Shown in pieces: positions 35,580 to 45,207 of a stretch of 64,000 bases of DNA. Location of the stretch: NCBI GenBank assembly GCA_023418475.1, contig JAEZZO010000059.1:29706-93705 (forward strand), in the 5' to 3' direction. Under the pieces are notes generated by a model. It did not search any database. It had not been told where the DNA came from and saw only the letters and a program-made list of their open reading frames with translations. A program made the position numbers and the translations under genes. This DNA is from Bacillota bacterium. Lineage in GTDB: Bacteria > Bacillota > Clostridia > Lachnospirales > Lachnospiraceae. Every line of letters starts with the position of its first letter. The first letter of the stretch is position 1.

Positions 35580-36152
35580 TCATTTCACAAAATGCTTATT
35601 TTGTTGTTCCCATTCATCTCGTATTATTCCAAATAAAGTACAATCTTGAAAGCCGTCACGGGTTTTATAGTTGTGTCGTAAAAAGCCTTCATTGCGCATT
35701 CCAACCTTTTCCATCACTTTCGCTGAAGCAGGATTTTCTACCGAGTTATATGCTTCAATTCGTTCAATATCAGTATTTTTGAACATATAATCGATAACAG
35801 CTCTTGCCGCTTCGCTAGTATATCCTTGGCCCCACCAACGGCTACCGATTTTGTAACCTAATGCAGCCTTGAAGTCATATTCTGAAGTTATCATGATACC
35901 AATCGAGCCAATCATTTCACCGTCTTTTAGATACATTCCCCAGTAATAAGTGGAATTAGATTGATAGTTGTTAACCCACATTTGAATCATGTTCTTGCTA
36001 TCATCTATTGTTTTATGTGCGTCCCACCGCAAAAAGCGTGTAACTTCATCATCGCTTGCCCAATTGCTAAACATCATTTCAGCATCAGTAAGTTCGAGTT
36101 TCCGTAAAGTCAATCGTGGAGTTTTTATTGCTTGTGTTCCTGCATGCTTCAA
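35580..36152 (-). CDS. GNAT acetyltransferase of the RimJ/RimL type
   Basis: A 190-residue protein: TPRLTLRKLELTDAEMMFSN at the start, GYKIGSRWWGQGYTSEAARA at about 105-124 as the acetyl-CoA loop, and NPASAKVMEKVGMRNEGFLR. These are the RimJ/RimL signatures. The likely start is TTG at 36152, 9 nt after AGGAGG. It is upstream of the P-loop kinase-like gene on the same strand. Confidence 0.88.
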   Translation of the reverse strand: MKHAGTQAIKTPRLTLRKLELTDAEMMFSNWASDDEVTRFLRWDAHKTIDDSKNMIQMWVNNYQSNSTYYWGMYLKDGEMIGSIGIMITSEYDFKAALGYKIGSRWWGQGYTSEAARAVIDYMFKNTDIERIEAYNSVENPASAKVMEKVGMRNEGFLRHNYKTRDGFQDCTLFGIIRDEWEQQNKHFVK

Positions 36153-36297
36153 GTATTTATTCCTCCTGTACTAAATATAAATTTTCTACATAGTATTCGA
36201 TAAAAATAGTGAATTATCCTCTCGCTTACATATCAAATTTATCACTATATTACTTACAACATCTTTGCTTCAAAATCGTAAACGTTTGTGGAGCAAA

Positions 36298-36852
36298 TCA
36301 TCTCAACAAATTTGTATGCTTTGTTTTTGTAGGGGTGTAGTCCGCCAGCGTAATCCAATACCTTTGTTCAATCACCCCATCCTCAAGCACTTCATTCTCC
36401 AAAATTCCACCATTATTAATTATGGATTTTGCTGAGCCAATATTATCTTTGTCACATACCATGAGTACATTTGTAATTCCAAGTTTTCTGCATTCTTCCA
36501 ATCCTAATTTTATCATTGCAGTAGCGTATCCTTTTCGCCTCTCACTTGGTCTTATACCATCACCAATATGCCCTCCGGTATATAGAAGGTCCTCGTTCAA
36601 ATAATGTCTTATATTGATTGCTCCAACAAAAATATTTCTATCTATATCAAGACAGAAAAAGGTGGAATCTGGTACACGTCCATCTGTTTCTTTTTTTATT
36701 TCAAGATTCTCCAGGTAATAATCAAAATCATGATAATCGTTCCTTCTAATCATATACGGAGAAAAATCTTGTTCCTCGGAAAGCCACTCATCCATCATGT
36801 TAATCAACTGCTGCTTATATTCATATGATAATTTTACTAATTTAATATTCAC
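36298..36852 (-). CDS. GNAT acetyltransferase
   Basis: A 184-residue protein with IGDGIRPSERRKGYATAMIK near residue 105 as the acetyl-CoA motif and GITNVLMVCDKDNIGSAKSI after it. I choose GTG at 36852 as the start because GGAGG is 5 nt upstream; the longer frame would begin within AT-rich spacer. Substrate unknown. Confidence 0.85.
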   Translation of the reverse strand: MNIKLVKLSYEYKQQLINMMDEWLSEEQDFSPYMIRRNDYHDFDYYLENLEIKKETDGRVPDSTFFCLDIDRNIFVGAINIRHYLNEDLLYTGGHIGDGIRPSERRKGYATAMIKLGLEECRKLGITNVLMVCDKDNIGSAKSIINNGGILENEVLEDGVIEQRYWITLADYTPTKTKHTNLLR

Positions 36853-37069
36853 TCTTGCCTCCTCCGCAAAATTCAAATTTATTATTGCATTACTTCAAAA
36901 TCTTTAATTCACAGTATAAACCAACTACGAGCTATGAATAATCAATTATACCCCAAAAATGCCCATAGTTCTACTATAATTTGCTAATTAAAAGTATATA
37001 ACTCTCATATTTTGATAAATATCTATGTCCTCACATCACGGGCTTTCACCTCATTTTCACATATATATT

Positions 37070-37114
37070 CGCGCAAAAAGAACCTACCAACAGAATACTG
37101 ATAGTTGATAGGTC
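37070..37114 (-). terminator. terminator after the AraC gene
   Basis: On the minus strand ACCTATCAAC pairs with GTTGGTAGGT (one mismatch) and is followed by TCTTTTTG. The remaining spacer 36853-37219 shows no other feature. Confidence 0.7.
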
Positions 37115-37219
37115 ATTTTTATTCCTTCTTAAACTAATTGCCAGATATATAACAGTCTCCATTCGTGTAAGACTTCATATCCAGTCACAGATCATGCTTA
37201 AACTATATATCTCCCACAA

Positions 37220-38134
37220 TTAATCATTTGCCTTAATTGGCATTATATAATCCACGATTACCTTATCACCTCGGCTTAAGGGCCCACTAAAACGCTCATT
37301 AGTATATACTTCACACCAATAGAAATTGTCGTAATCAATTTCTTTGCCAGTTTTCTCAATAGCTTCAGTGATTAGTAAATACGCTGAATCAAGTATATCT
37401 GCAACATCTCTTCCTTCAATTTGTACTTGTGCGGTTAAGCCTTTAGGGATACGCTTTGTATACAATCCTTCCGGTATTTGTGCCCCCACCTGTACAAAAT
37501 CACCGATTATTAGTTTAAAGTTATGCATATCCTTAAAATCATACATCAAACCTATGCCGTCATTTGTATCAATATCATCACAACACTTGACGTCTCCTAG
37601 CATATTTAGTATCTCAAGTTCACTACTTTTAAAAAATTCCTTCCATACATTACCCGCTTCAAAAAATGATGTCTCACAATGCATACCAACCATTAACCGT
37701 TCATCAGCTTCTTTGTAAATAATCTTTTTCATTTCTGACATAATACGTTTTCCTCCAATAAATCTCATTTCCGAGAAATTAATCGGTAGATAATTATATA
37801 ATTTGGCACTTTCTAACTTCGCTTCTGACGGTGTAATACCATGATGTTCTTTAAATGCACGCGAAAATGCGGAATGAGATTGAAATCCATATTTCATAGC
37901 TACATCTAAAACAGAAATATCGTTATTTTTCAAATCATATCCGGCTAAAGTTAATCTACGTTTTCTTACATAATCAGAAATGCTTATTCCTGATACGAAA
38001 GTAAAAATACGTTGAAACAAAGCTGCCGGACTCATAGTTATTTTTGATATTTCCTTATAATCAATTTCACAATCGGTACGTACAATTTTTTCAAGATAAC
38101 CTATTACATCATCAAACGCCTTACTGCTATTCAT
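37220..38134 (-). CDS. AraC-family regulator with GyrI-like effector domain
   Basis: A 304-residue regulator. Two AraC helix-turn-helix motifs fill residues 1-105 (KITMSPAALFQRIFTFVSGI, then VLDVAMKYGFQSHSAFSRAF). The C-terminal 150 residues are a GyrI-like/SOUL-type small-molecule domain (GLTAQVQIEGRD, then YNF/DNFYWCEVYTN). Such proteins resemble Rob or SoxS-like activators with drug-sensing tails and usually control efflux or stress genes. No target gene is evident next to it. Confidence 0.88.
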   Translation of the reverse strand: MNSSKAFDDVIGYLEKIVRTDCEIDYKEISKITMSPAALFQRIFTFVSGISISDYVRKRRLTLAGYDLKNNDISVLDVAMKYGFQSHSAFSRAFKEHHGITPSEAKLESAKLYNYLPINFSEMRFIGGKRIMSEMKKIIYKEADERLMVGMHCETSFFEAGNVWKEFFKSSELEILNMLGDVKCCDDIDTNDGIGLMYDFKDMHNFKLIIGDFVQVGAQIPEGLYTKRIPKGLTAQVQIEGRDVADILDSAYLLITEAIEKTGKEIDYDNFYWCEVYTNERFSGPLSRGDKVIVDYIMPIKAND

Positions 38135-38299
38135 ATAATTGCCTCCTAGTAATTACTATATTATAGGATTTAAAAGTACTTTGCTTTACATTAAATGTAC
38201 AACTTTGGCACAGTGCAAATTAATCATTAATTCAAATCATAGCATCACAACACATATATTTCTACCATATTCTTACCAAAGGTACCCAGTAACACCCCT

Positions 38300-38872
38300 T
38301 CACGCATACTTCCTCGTTATCTCCGTATACATCACGCTCAAATCAAGACCATCCTCATAATCTTCTAGAAACTCATACACTGGCAATGGCCTCCATTTTT
38401 CATCTTCGATTTTAATTCCAAGCAACAATGATTTTGGCTTTTTCAAAATTCTGACCACAATACCTGCTTTTCCTAATTTAATAGCGTAAGCCACGTAATT
38501 GAAAAATCCCTGTTTCAATATTTCTGTGTGCTTCTTAGAATCTTGATTATAGTTAAATGCAATTGGACCATCCAGCGTTGACAATGTGACGGTTTTATTT
38601 TCTTTTATGTGAAAAATCTCGTCTGTCAATGTCATCGCCTCGTACCTACACTCCAAACTGATATCCTGAATCGCTTCTTGAATCCGTTTTCGCTCTTCCT
38701 CCTCGAATAGCTTATAGTAGATATTTAGGATATACGCATCTTCTTCCCCAAAGTATTTAATTCTCTCATCTCGACTGTACTCTTCTTCTAACCCATTTGA
38801 TAAGAAATAGTCTCCGAAATCCTCAATTTCCTTACGTTTGCGCTCTGTCTGACTAAAAACAAAACCATTCAT
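38300..38872 (-). CDS. uncharacterised protein, 5' end altered by an insertion-sequence end
   Basis: A 190-residue protein if started at the Met at 38872. The frame is open further to 39043, but that stretch is the end of an IS21-type element. The visible part is charged and helical (TERKRKEIEDFGDYFLSNGL, KLFEEEERKRIQEAIQDISL) with a beta-rich C-terminal half (LDGPIAFNYNQDSKKHTEIL). I recognise no family. The element probably landed in or just before the gene; whether a proper start remains cannot be told. Confidence 0.5.
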   Translation of the reverse strand: MNGFVFSQTERKRKEIEDFGDYFLSNGLEEEYSRDERIKYFGEEDAYILNIYYKLFEEEERKRIQEAIQDISLECRYEAMTLTDEIFHIKENKTVTLSTLDGPIAFNYNQDSKKHTEILKQGFFNYVAYAIKLGKAGIVVRILKKPKSLLLGIKIEDEKWRPLPVYEFLEDYEDGLDLSVMYTEITRKYA

Positions 38873-38931
38873 GTGAGCCAAAACCTGCACAATATTTCTT
38901 TCATTCTTTTCCGCCTGTTTTTTGTAAGCAC

Positions 38932-38995
38932 TTTTTGGACAAAATTGCAAAAAATTTTTGGACATTGTTGCATGTCCAAATTGGACAAAGTTGCA
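38932..38995. repeat. three iterons at exact 23-bp spacing (IS21-family end)
   Basis: TTTTTGGACAAAATTGCA (38932), TTTTTGGACATTGTTGCA (38955) and AAATTGGACAAAGTTGCA (38978) repeat every 23 bp. Multiple internal terminal repeats are typical of IS21-family ends. GGCTGG...CCAGCC follows near 39003-39025 as a hairpin. Confidence 0.65.
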
Positions 38996-39053
38996 AAGCC
39001 TCGGCTGGCCACGAACATACCAGCCACGAGCCATTGCAGACATTATTTAATTG

Positions 39054-39296
39054 TTAAAGCGTGAGGTACGGAAGTGGAAGATCTGGTTCGTAAACCTCGT
39101 GCGCATTTTCCCTGCAATAACAAAATTCCTCATCCATCTTTTTATAGTGGATGAATGCATTCAAGTATTTCAAATCTTCTTCGGCACGTTTGTGATCATC
39201 TAAGAGACTAAGTAGGAAATCGTTCATCTCTTCATAACGCTCCTGAAGGTTTTGATATAGATATTGTTCCTTGATAACTTTATTATTTTTGACCAC
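39054..39296 (-). CDS. small ORF overlapping the end of istB
   Basis: An 80-residue charged helical protein (YLYQNLQERYEEMNDFLLSL). Its frame starts 14 nt inside istB and ends before the element's end repeats. Some IS21-type elements carry a third small ORF after istB; this may be one, without known function. Confidence 0.5.
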   Translation of the reverse strand: MVKNNKVIKEQYLYQNLQERYEEMNDFLLSLLDDHKRAEEDLKYLNAFIHYKKMDEEFCYCRENAHEVYEPDLPLPYLTL

Positions 39297-39865
39297 TGTT
39301 ACCTACCTCCTGACTACTGATTCTTGAAAGAGCTTCATTGATGCTTGATTCTCGTAACCGGTTGTTGATTCCCGGAAACAAAATTAATTCGACATGGTGT
39401 GTCAGTCTACCAATCAGAGCGGTTGTCATTCGCTGATCATAAAGGACATTTACCCCCTGTGAGAATTCGAGATTAGTGTTCAGTATCACAGATTGCTGCT
39501 CATGTATCTCAGAAAGATAATCAAACAGAAGTTGTGAACCGGTCCTGTCATAAGGAACATATCCGAATTCGTCCAGTATCAAGACCTGTGTACTGTTAAG
39601 CTTCTTTTTCAGTACAGTAAGAGTTCCCTTAATCTTGCTTTCGGAAAACATGTTTATCAGTCCGGCTGTACGGTAAAACTTCACTGGTATCTCATGGTTA
39701 CAGGCAGATATTCCGATAAGAATGGAAAGCATAATCTTGCCAGTGCCTGTGCCACCGTACATGATGACATTTTTCCCGACATGATAGAAATCAAGCTTCA
39801 ACAGGCTTTCAAGGTTGACTCCTTCAGGGAAATCTGGCTCTTCCTCAAATTTACGTTTTGAGTCC
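39283..39865 (-). pseudogene. istB: IstB-like ATPase of an IS21-family element, 5' truncated
   Basis: The frame reads from 39865 (EEEPDFPEGVNLESLLKLDF) through a P-loop (MYGGTGTGKIMLSILIGISA) and LILDEFGYVPYDRTGSQLLF, the IstB Walker A and B with its DEFG variant. About the first 80 residues and all of istA are missing. The Walker A reads GTGKI instead of GTGKT/S, so ATP binding is probably lost. The highly conserved GRLTHH near the end is intact. Confidence 0.8.
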
Positions 39866-39997
39866 GAACAAACTTAACCAAATCAGCATTAATATGGGAT
39901 TCATATTTTCCCACCATCAAAATTCAGCTATTATAAAACTAAAAACCTCGAAAATTTTCGAAGTCTTAGTTTAAAAATAATTATTTAGTTCTTTTAT

Positions 39998-40075
39998 CTA
40001 GTAATAAATAAACCGAGATAAAATAATACAATTACTGCAAAAACTACTCCTAATGCGATTAATATTTTCTTCATT
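39998..40075 (-). CDS. 25-residue single-span membrane peptide
   Basis: A short frame starting MKKILIALGVVFAVIVLFL and ending in SRFIYY. The ATG at 40075 lies 7 nt after AAAGGAG. A 17-residue hydrophobic helix after two lysines suggests a membrane peptide. It follows the DUF4230 gene by 18 nt in the same direction and is probably co-transcribed with it. Confidence 0.5.
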   Translation of the reverse strand, partial: NEENINRIRSSFCSNCIILSRFIYY

Positions 40076-40093
40076 TGCATACTCCTTTTATAT

Positions 40094-40720
40094 TTATTCC
40101 GGGAAAATAATTGTATATTCATCTTGGTCATATACTTGACTTATGAACGCAGTTAATAATACTTTTGCATTTTCTAATGCCCTATCATACAAGCCATTAT
40201 TAATTGCATCTTCTTGTGCAGTTGATTCTAATTCTTTCATTGATTCATTATGTTCTTCTAAGGTTATAGGTGCAAATACGCTCTCATCTTCATGGTATAA
40301 TTTAAATGAATTTGGGTCTATTTCAATAGAAAGAATTTGAATTTGTGGAATTTCAACATAGATATTCTTTTTAGTTTCTTCTGTATCTCCTAATCTGCAT
40401 TTTACATCCCTAAAATTAATTCCTGCCTTAATTGTCGTATCATATGAATAAATAGCTTTTGACTTTGTAAAAGGTATTGAGATACCAAATACACTCCTAT
40501 CTTTTGTATCTACTCTTACAGTGGTACAAGTAACAGATTGAGTAGCCAACTCTCCAATGTCTTCAAAGCCAAATTTTGTAGTTTTTCCATCTGTCGAAAA
40601 ATATTTGCTCAAACCAATTCCCCCACTTGCTAAGGCAATTACTAATAAAAGCACTATTGTAATAGTAATAAATAATTTTGCTTTATGTCCCTTTTTTAAA
40701 TTCTCTTTTAGTACATTCAT
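40094..40720 (-). CDS. DUF4230 membrane-anchored protein
   Basis: A 208-residue protein with one N-terminal membrane helix (residues 15-38, LFITITIVLLLVIALASGGI). An outer domain follows, of the type seen in DUF4230 (ELATQSVTCTTVRVDTKDRS, AIYSYDTTIKAGINFRDV, VEIPQIQILSIEIDPNS). The function of the family is unknown. The small peptide gene at 39998 lies just downstream. Confidence 0.8.
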   Translation of the reverse strand: MNVLKENLKKGHKAKLFITITIVLLLVIALASGGIGLSKYFSTDGKTTKFGFEDIGELATQSVTCTTVRVDTKDRSVFGISIPFTKSKAIYSYDTTIKAGINFRDVKCRLGDTEETKKNIYVEIPQIQILSIEIDPNSFKLYHEDESVFAPITLEEHNESMKELESTAQEDAINNGLYDRALENAKVLLTAFISQVYDQDEYTIIFPE

Positions 40721-41135
40721 AATTTTTCTCCTCCGTTTTGCTTATAGATTATATTTATCAATATATGCTATGTTTTTTTCGCGAAAGCAAAATTAGAATT
40801 CGTTTTGTGAAATTCATAGGTAAATTGTAGCACATAAGAATCGTGAAATCTATCACTACACAAAACAAACAAAAATATAATGGATTGCGTCTAATCTTGA
40901 CATTTTTGTTTTTATTACGTGAATAGGGATTCTTCCACATATTTACGTTTTGATTAAATCTAACTTGAAATTTGTCATAAACACTATCTCCTATTTTTTT
41001 CAAACATTAAAATACGTATATATGCGGTAGAACCACTTTCTCTAAGATTAACAAAAACATAATAAATCTTATCTGATATAACGCCTTCCCCCTTTTCACT
41101 CAATTTCCATGTATTAATCTCTGAATAACTGCATG

Positions 41136-41280
41136 TCATACTTGAACACTGACACATCTTTTCCCATCCTTGCTAAAAGTCAGTATATCAATTGCTTTAG
41201 TATTTTTGGATGTAAGAGATGCCACGAATCCTTGCCTTGTAAGCTCTGCTTCTACAAAATATTCTCCTGCGACCCCATTG
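41136..41280 (-). pseudogene. fragment of a PD-(D/E)XK-like nuclease-fold protein
   Basis: The minus strand reads VNGVAGEYFVEAELTRQGFV, then SLTSKNTKAIDILTFSKDGK and RCVSVQV. This is the GEYFVAAEL...NTKNIDIL...VQVK region of small endonuclease-fold proteins common in Firmicutes. A frameshift precedes it and the end is lost. The spacer on each side (40721-41135 and 41281-41634) holds no convincing gene. Confidence 0.6.
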
Positions 41281-41634
41281 ACTTTTCATTTTCAATTCCA
41301 ATCTCTTGCAAACGTTCTACAATTTTTGATACTAAGAACAAGAACGTTCCGTATATAGGAATGTTACATTAGAAAAATTTAATCACATAATAAGTTATCA
41401 TTTACCTTTCAATCTGAAAGACCTTGAGAAAAAGACAGTTCCCGGGAAATATGGTAATGAGTAAAAGTGAAAGCCTTCCTATGACCCTTCCAGAAATAGA
41501 GCCCAATAGTTTTTATGCTATGGGCTCTGGTGATATTATTGTTATTCTGGTTTTCACATTCCTCCCTAAGGTATCATTTGATGTTTCAATTTGAAGGCAT
41601 CACCTATTTTGTTTTTTTACATTCTAAGCACCTT

Positions 41635-42112
41635 TTATGTTTTTGTTTTCAAGAATAATAGGAAAGAAGCAGAGTTTTTAAAGAACTGCAGAAAATAATA
41701 CCCATCTACGTCATGGTACTCCGCAAACTTCAGAAAAATCTCATAATCTTCATCGTCCTCCTGATAATGTGCATATGTATGATTGCTATCATTTCATGCC
41801 GAGAAAGGATCGGTAGATTTCTCGCTCGAAAGCAGTGTAGCATAATACGTTTTTTCATCTAATCCATTAAAATCAATCACCACCGATGGTTTGGGTCCTA
41901 TGTCTGCTTTCGCAGTATTAGGGAACATAATATCCATGATTAAAGCCGCTTTCCTGATACGAAGATATTTTTGCTTCAAATGGTAATTTAAGGGTTTTAC
42001 TTAAATAACTTTCCCAATTTTCATTGGTATCTAACCTCTCCCTCTCATCAAAGCCCGCTTGGGAATTACGCTTATCACTTGAAAACTCTTTTTCATATAT
42101 ATCATCATGCAT
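41635..42112 (-). pseudogene. frameshifted uncharacterised protein gene
   Basis: ATG at 42112 opens MHDDIYEKEFSSDKRNSQAG and continues to WESYLSKTLKLPFEAKISSY. A shift of frame near 41925 leads to TAKADIGPKPSVVIDFNGLD and LLSSEKSTDPFSA, then an in-frame TGA (41794), after which EDYEIFLKFAEYHDVDGYYF runs on to a stop at 41635. The start has the LPFEAK motif of a small family often labelled calcium-binding. One frameshift and one stop make it inactive. Confidence 0.6.
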
Positions 42113-42211
42113 TTGTTATTTACTCCTAATGATAATTCTTATCCTACTCATCAAATAATACACTTACCCCCATAGAAAAAAAGAAAATCTCCTCGAAATC
42201 AATTTGTTCCA

Positions 42212-42859
42212 TCAGGTTCTCCAGAACACTCCATTTGGCATCCTACATAAATAACCTTGAAATTTTTCTTTTATTTCTCCGTTATTTATATCTCTTACAA
42301 TTACATTTTCGTGATACTCTGGGTTCTCATACCATTCAGAAAAATATAAATCTTCTCCATCACGAAATAACAATTTCTCCGTTTCACCTATCTCTATTTT
42401 TTTATTTTCTGGCCAAACAATCTCATAAATACCATTGTTTGCAGCCCTGCAAAGCATAATAGGCGAAACTTTTAGCATAAGATTATAACAATCTTCAACG
42501 ATACCCAGTGGTAGTTCTTTCATTATTTCATGCATCTGATTATCTGGGAAATAGCTATAAATCTGTATGATTTGTTTTACAAAATCAACTCTCAAAAAAT
42601 ACAGCTTTCCGTTTTCCCAAACTGGCTGCTCAACATAAACATTTTCCTCCAGTTCAAACGGACTGTAGACAGTTCCTTCCGGATAATGAATCAGATGGCA
42701 AGTCATACCTGGAAATATCTTTCCAGCTTTCACAATTTCTTCTGCTTCATCTAAATCACAAAAACTATCTTTGCTCACTTTGAAAAAATACCACTCCATA
42801 GTACCTTCAATTCGTTCTGGATATGCTTCTGATATCCCTTCGATTTTTATTATATTCAT
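42212..42859 (-). CDS. uncharacterised 215-aa protein
   Basis: A complete soluble protein, rich in Glu, Tyr and Trp, probably beta-rich (MEWYFFKVSKDSFCDLDEAE, GMTCHLIHYPEGTVYSPFEL, KLYFLRVDFVKQIIQIYSYF). I recognise no family. The ATG at 42859 lies 7 nt after AGAGG. It stands alone between pseudogenes and the XRE regulator. Confidence 0.65.
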   Translation of the reverse strand: MNIIKIEGISEAYPERIEGTMEWYFFKVSKDSFCDLDEAEEIVKAGKIFPGMTCHLIHYPEGTVYSPFELEENVYVEQPVWENGKLYFLRVDFVKQIIQIYSYFPDNQMHEIMKELPLGIVEDCYNLMLKVSPIMLCRAANNGIYEIVWPENKKIEIGETEKLLFRDGEDLYFSEWYENPEYHENVIVRDINNGEIKEKFQGYLCRMPNGVFWRT

Positions 42860-42865
42860 CAACAT

Positions 42866-43101
42866 TCCTCTTCAATATTCTTACTTTACAATTTAGATAG
42901 TACGGTGGCGGGATATGACTCCCGCTTTACAATCACCCATGTATGATTACCGGCTACACCGTCTTTCCATTGTTATAGTCATGCGCATACCATAACAGGG
43001 ACTTAAAGCACTTCACATATTAGGATATTTTTTATTGGAGTTTCTATAGATGGCTCATACGTAAATAAGTCATCTTAAACAAATTAAGGATTCCATTATC
43101 C
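42866..43101. other. spacer with a GC-rich hairpin
   Basis: GCGGGA and TCCCGC form a tight hairpin near 42908-42926, in a run unusually GC-rich for this zone. It may be an insertion scar. No gene is seen. Confidence 0.3.
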
Positions 43102-44148
43102 TTACATATTTGACTTACTGTTTACCAGCTCCTGCCAACGCTTATTTTTTTTCATATAACCATATGCTTCTTCATCTTTGAAGCATCTCAACAAGTTCTC
43201 ATGCAACTCTTTCAAGAACTCATCACTCGTTTCTTTAAACTCCATATGTTCATAAAGAGCTGATTTTGTAAAACCATATATTTTGTCAATACTGGCTATC
43301 ATTCGCTCCATCGTATCTATCGTTGCCTCCGTATCTTGCTCTGAGGTTACTAAATCAAGTCTACACGATACCTCATGGTATTCGCCCATTTCAAAAAGGT
43401 TTGCCAACCCTCTTAGTTTTTCAACAAGCATATGAACCTTTCCCATTTCTTTATCTCGCATTGCCAGCATATATATGCTAACAAATACCAAGTTCATCAT
43501 TTGATAGCCAGAAAATAACAATTCTTCATATGCTTTATATGCCTCGTCCACTCGATTTGTTTTACTGTAAATAACGGCCTGCTTTCTCTTTCTCTCTGGA
43601 TTCTGTTTTGAAAGGTAGACCAGATATTCCTCTGCTTTCTCATACTGTTCTTTTCTTGAGTAGAATTCAAATAAAGAATCGGCAGCACTAGTTCTGATAT
43701 CATCATCTTCACTATTCAATGCACGCACATACCAACCATTGATGTAACTATCGTATTTCTCCGAATCCTGAATATCCTTTGTCAAGCGCCATGCATCAAA
43801 AATCACCGCCATTTGCCAAATCATCTGTTCACAGTCAGGATATTGCTCGATTTTCCCCTTTCCCCACTGAAACGCTTCTTCATAGGTTACAAATTTTAAT
43901 TTCGTATTCGCTTCCTTTACAAAACTGTTTATTTCTTCTGCTGTAAGCTCTTTCTGAAAGGATAATAACGTATCTAAGGTTATATCAAGCAGTCTGGCAA
44001 TAGGCGCCAATAACATAATATCGGGTTGTGAATTTCCATTTTCCCACTTATTGACTGCCGGTGCCGTCACCCCGAGACGATTTGCCATTTCTTCCTGAGT
44101 TATGTTTTTCCTTTTTCTGTATTCCCGGATCACTTCACCTATCTGCAT
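43102..44148 (-). CDS. XRE-family regulator with TPR-like sensor domain
   Basis: A 348-residue protein. Residues 3-58 are an XRE helix-turn-helix (IREYRKRKNITQEEMANRLG, then VTAPAVNKWENGNSQPDIML). The rest is helical and repeat-like, as in TPR-type peptide or toxin sensors (KAEEYLVYLSKQNPERKRKQ, AYKAYEELLFSGYQMMN). Regulators of this build in Firmicutes often read peptide signals (Rap/Rgg-like). The ATG at 44148 follows AGGAGG by 8 nt. No small peptide gene was found beside it. Confidence 0.8.
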   Translation of the reverse strand: MQIGEVIREYRKRKNITQEEMANRLGVTAPAVNKWENGNSQPDIMLLAPIARLLDITLDTLLSFQKELTAEEINSFVKEANTKLKFVTYEEAFQWGKGKIEQYPDCEQMIWQMAVIFDAWRLTKDIQDSEKYDSYINGWYVRALNSEDDDIRTSAADSLFEFYSRKEQYEKAEEYLVYLSKQNPERKRKQAVIYSKTNRVDEAYKAYEELLFSGYQMMNLVFVSIYMLAMRDKEMGKVHMLVEKLRGLANLFEMGEYHEVSCRLDLVTSEQDTEATIDTMERMIASIDKIYGFTKSALYEHMEFKETSDEFLKELHENLLRCFKDEEAYGYMKKNKRWQELVNSKSNM

Positions 44149-44267
44149 ACGAATAACCTCCTGATTCATTTTTCAATTCGCTACTACCCTTGCTGACTTA
44201 ATCATATCAGGAAGTATCCTTTCTAACAACTGAATATGCGTTAATTGTTCTTCACAAAAAATAACCG

Positions 44268-44630
44268 TCATTCATCTTTATCCATAATCTCAGTTTCTGT
44301 AGTAATAGTTGTTTGTTTATTCACCTTTAAGTTATTAAATGACACCATACCAATAATCGCTAAGATTATATTCAAAGCTATAGTCGCGCCAATAAGGATA
44401 GCAACTGTTTTCCAGATACGATGCGAACGACGATTCTTAATAGCAAGCTGTTCGTTAATTCTTGACAATTGCTCTGCAACAACATTGATATCATTACCAC
44501 TGTCAAACTTTGCCCCTAAAATTTCACTTACTGATACTTCAAATATTTCTAAAATTCTAATAATTAAATTTGCATCAGGCACAGACAATCCCTTTTCCCA
44601 CTTAGAAATTGTTTGTCGTACTACATTCAA
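44268..44630 (-). pseudogene. XRE helix-turn-helix membrane protein, 5' truncated
   Basis: The frame begins inside the helix-turn-helix (LNVVRQTISKWEKGLSVPDA), whose first 25 residues are missing. A linker and one membrane helix (KTVAILIGATIALNIILAII) follow. Upstream of 44630 the minus strand instead holds an unrelated short frame (MDLFKIVNFAQVKEQYHMET), so a deletion has fused two genes. The family is the common HTH plus transmembrane anchor. Confidence 0.65.
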
Positions 44631-44783
44631 CCGTCAACAGTAAAATCAACTAGAGTGAATGTTTCCATGTGATACTGTTCTTTTACTTGAGCAAAATTAA
44701 CAATTTTAAAGAGGTCCATTTAACTTTCCTTTCTTCTTAATTGAACTTCGTGTTATATAAATATGCTCTCCACAAATCCCCAC

Positions 44784-45158
44784 TTATCTCGTTCCATTCA
44801 AAATGTATTCCATCAGTTTATCCACATCATCAAAATCATCGTAATCACCGTGTATTCCTTCCCGATGATAAACAACCCCGCTCTTTTCATTTTGTCCGAG
44901 ACAATCAAGCAACTTCTCTAGACCGTACTTCTGTGCAAAAAGAGTAAAAGCATATGGTTTTATCTTACCCAGTAATCCTTTCCGGCAGGACTGTGCACAC
45001 TCATAACAGGCACTGATTCCTTTTTCGATAGAACATTTACGATTTTCACACCAGTCTTTATCCGGACATTCACCGGTATTGCAGCCCGAACATTTATCGT
45101 TTTCCGAACATAAACAACAGGCAAGACCACACCTTGCAATTCCTAATTCTCGTTTCAT
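44784..45158 (-). CDS. DUF3795 cysteine-rich protein
   Basis: A 124-residue protein with about a dozen cysteines, mostly in the first half: IARCGLACCLCSENDKCSGC, then ECPDKDWCENRKCSIEKGIS. This is the DUF3795 pattern, probably zinc- or iron-sulfur-binding; the function is not known. The ATG follows GAGGG. It is isolated from its neighbours. Confidence 0.8.
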   Translation of the reverse strand: MKRELGIARCGLACCLCSENDKCSGCNTGECPDKDWCENRKCSIEKGISACYECAQSCRKGLLGKIKPYAFTLFAQKYGLEKLLDCLGQNEKSGVVYHREGIHGDYDDFDDVDKLMEYILNGTR

Positions 45159-45207
45159 TACAAACCCTCACTAAAATTTATTTCCAATATAATTTACTCT
45201 ACCGTCC

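Noticed and set aside
40758..41003. 81-residue minus-strand frame
   Set aside because: Biased, Asn- and Lys-rich AT sequence without a good ribosome site; probably chance.
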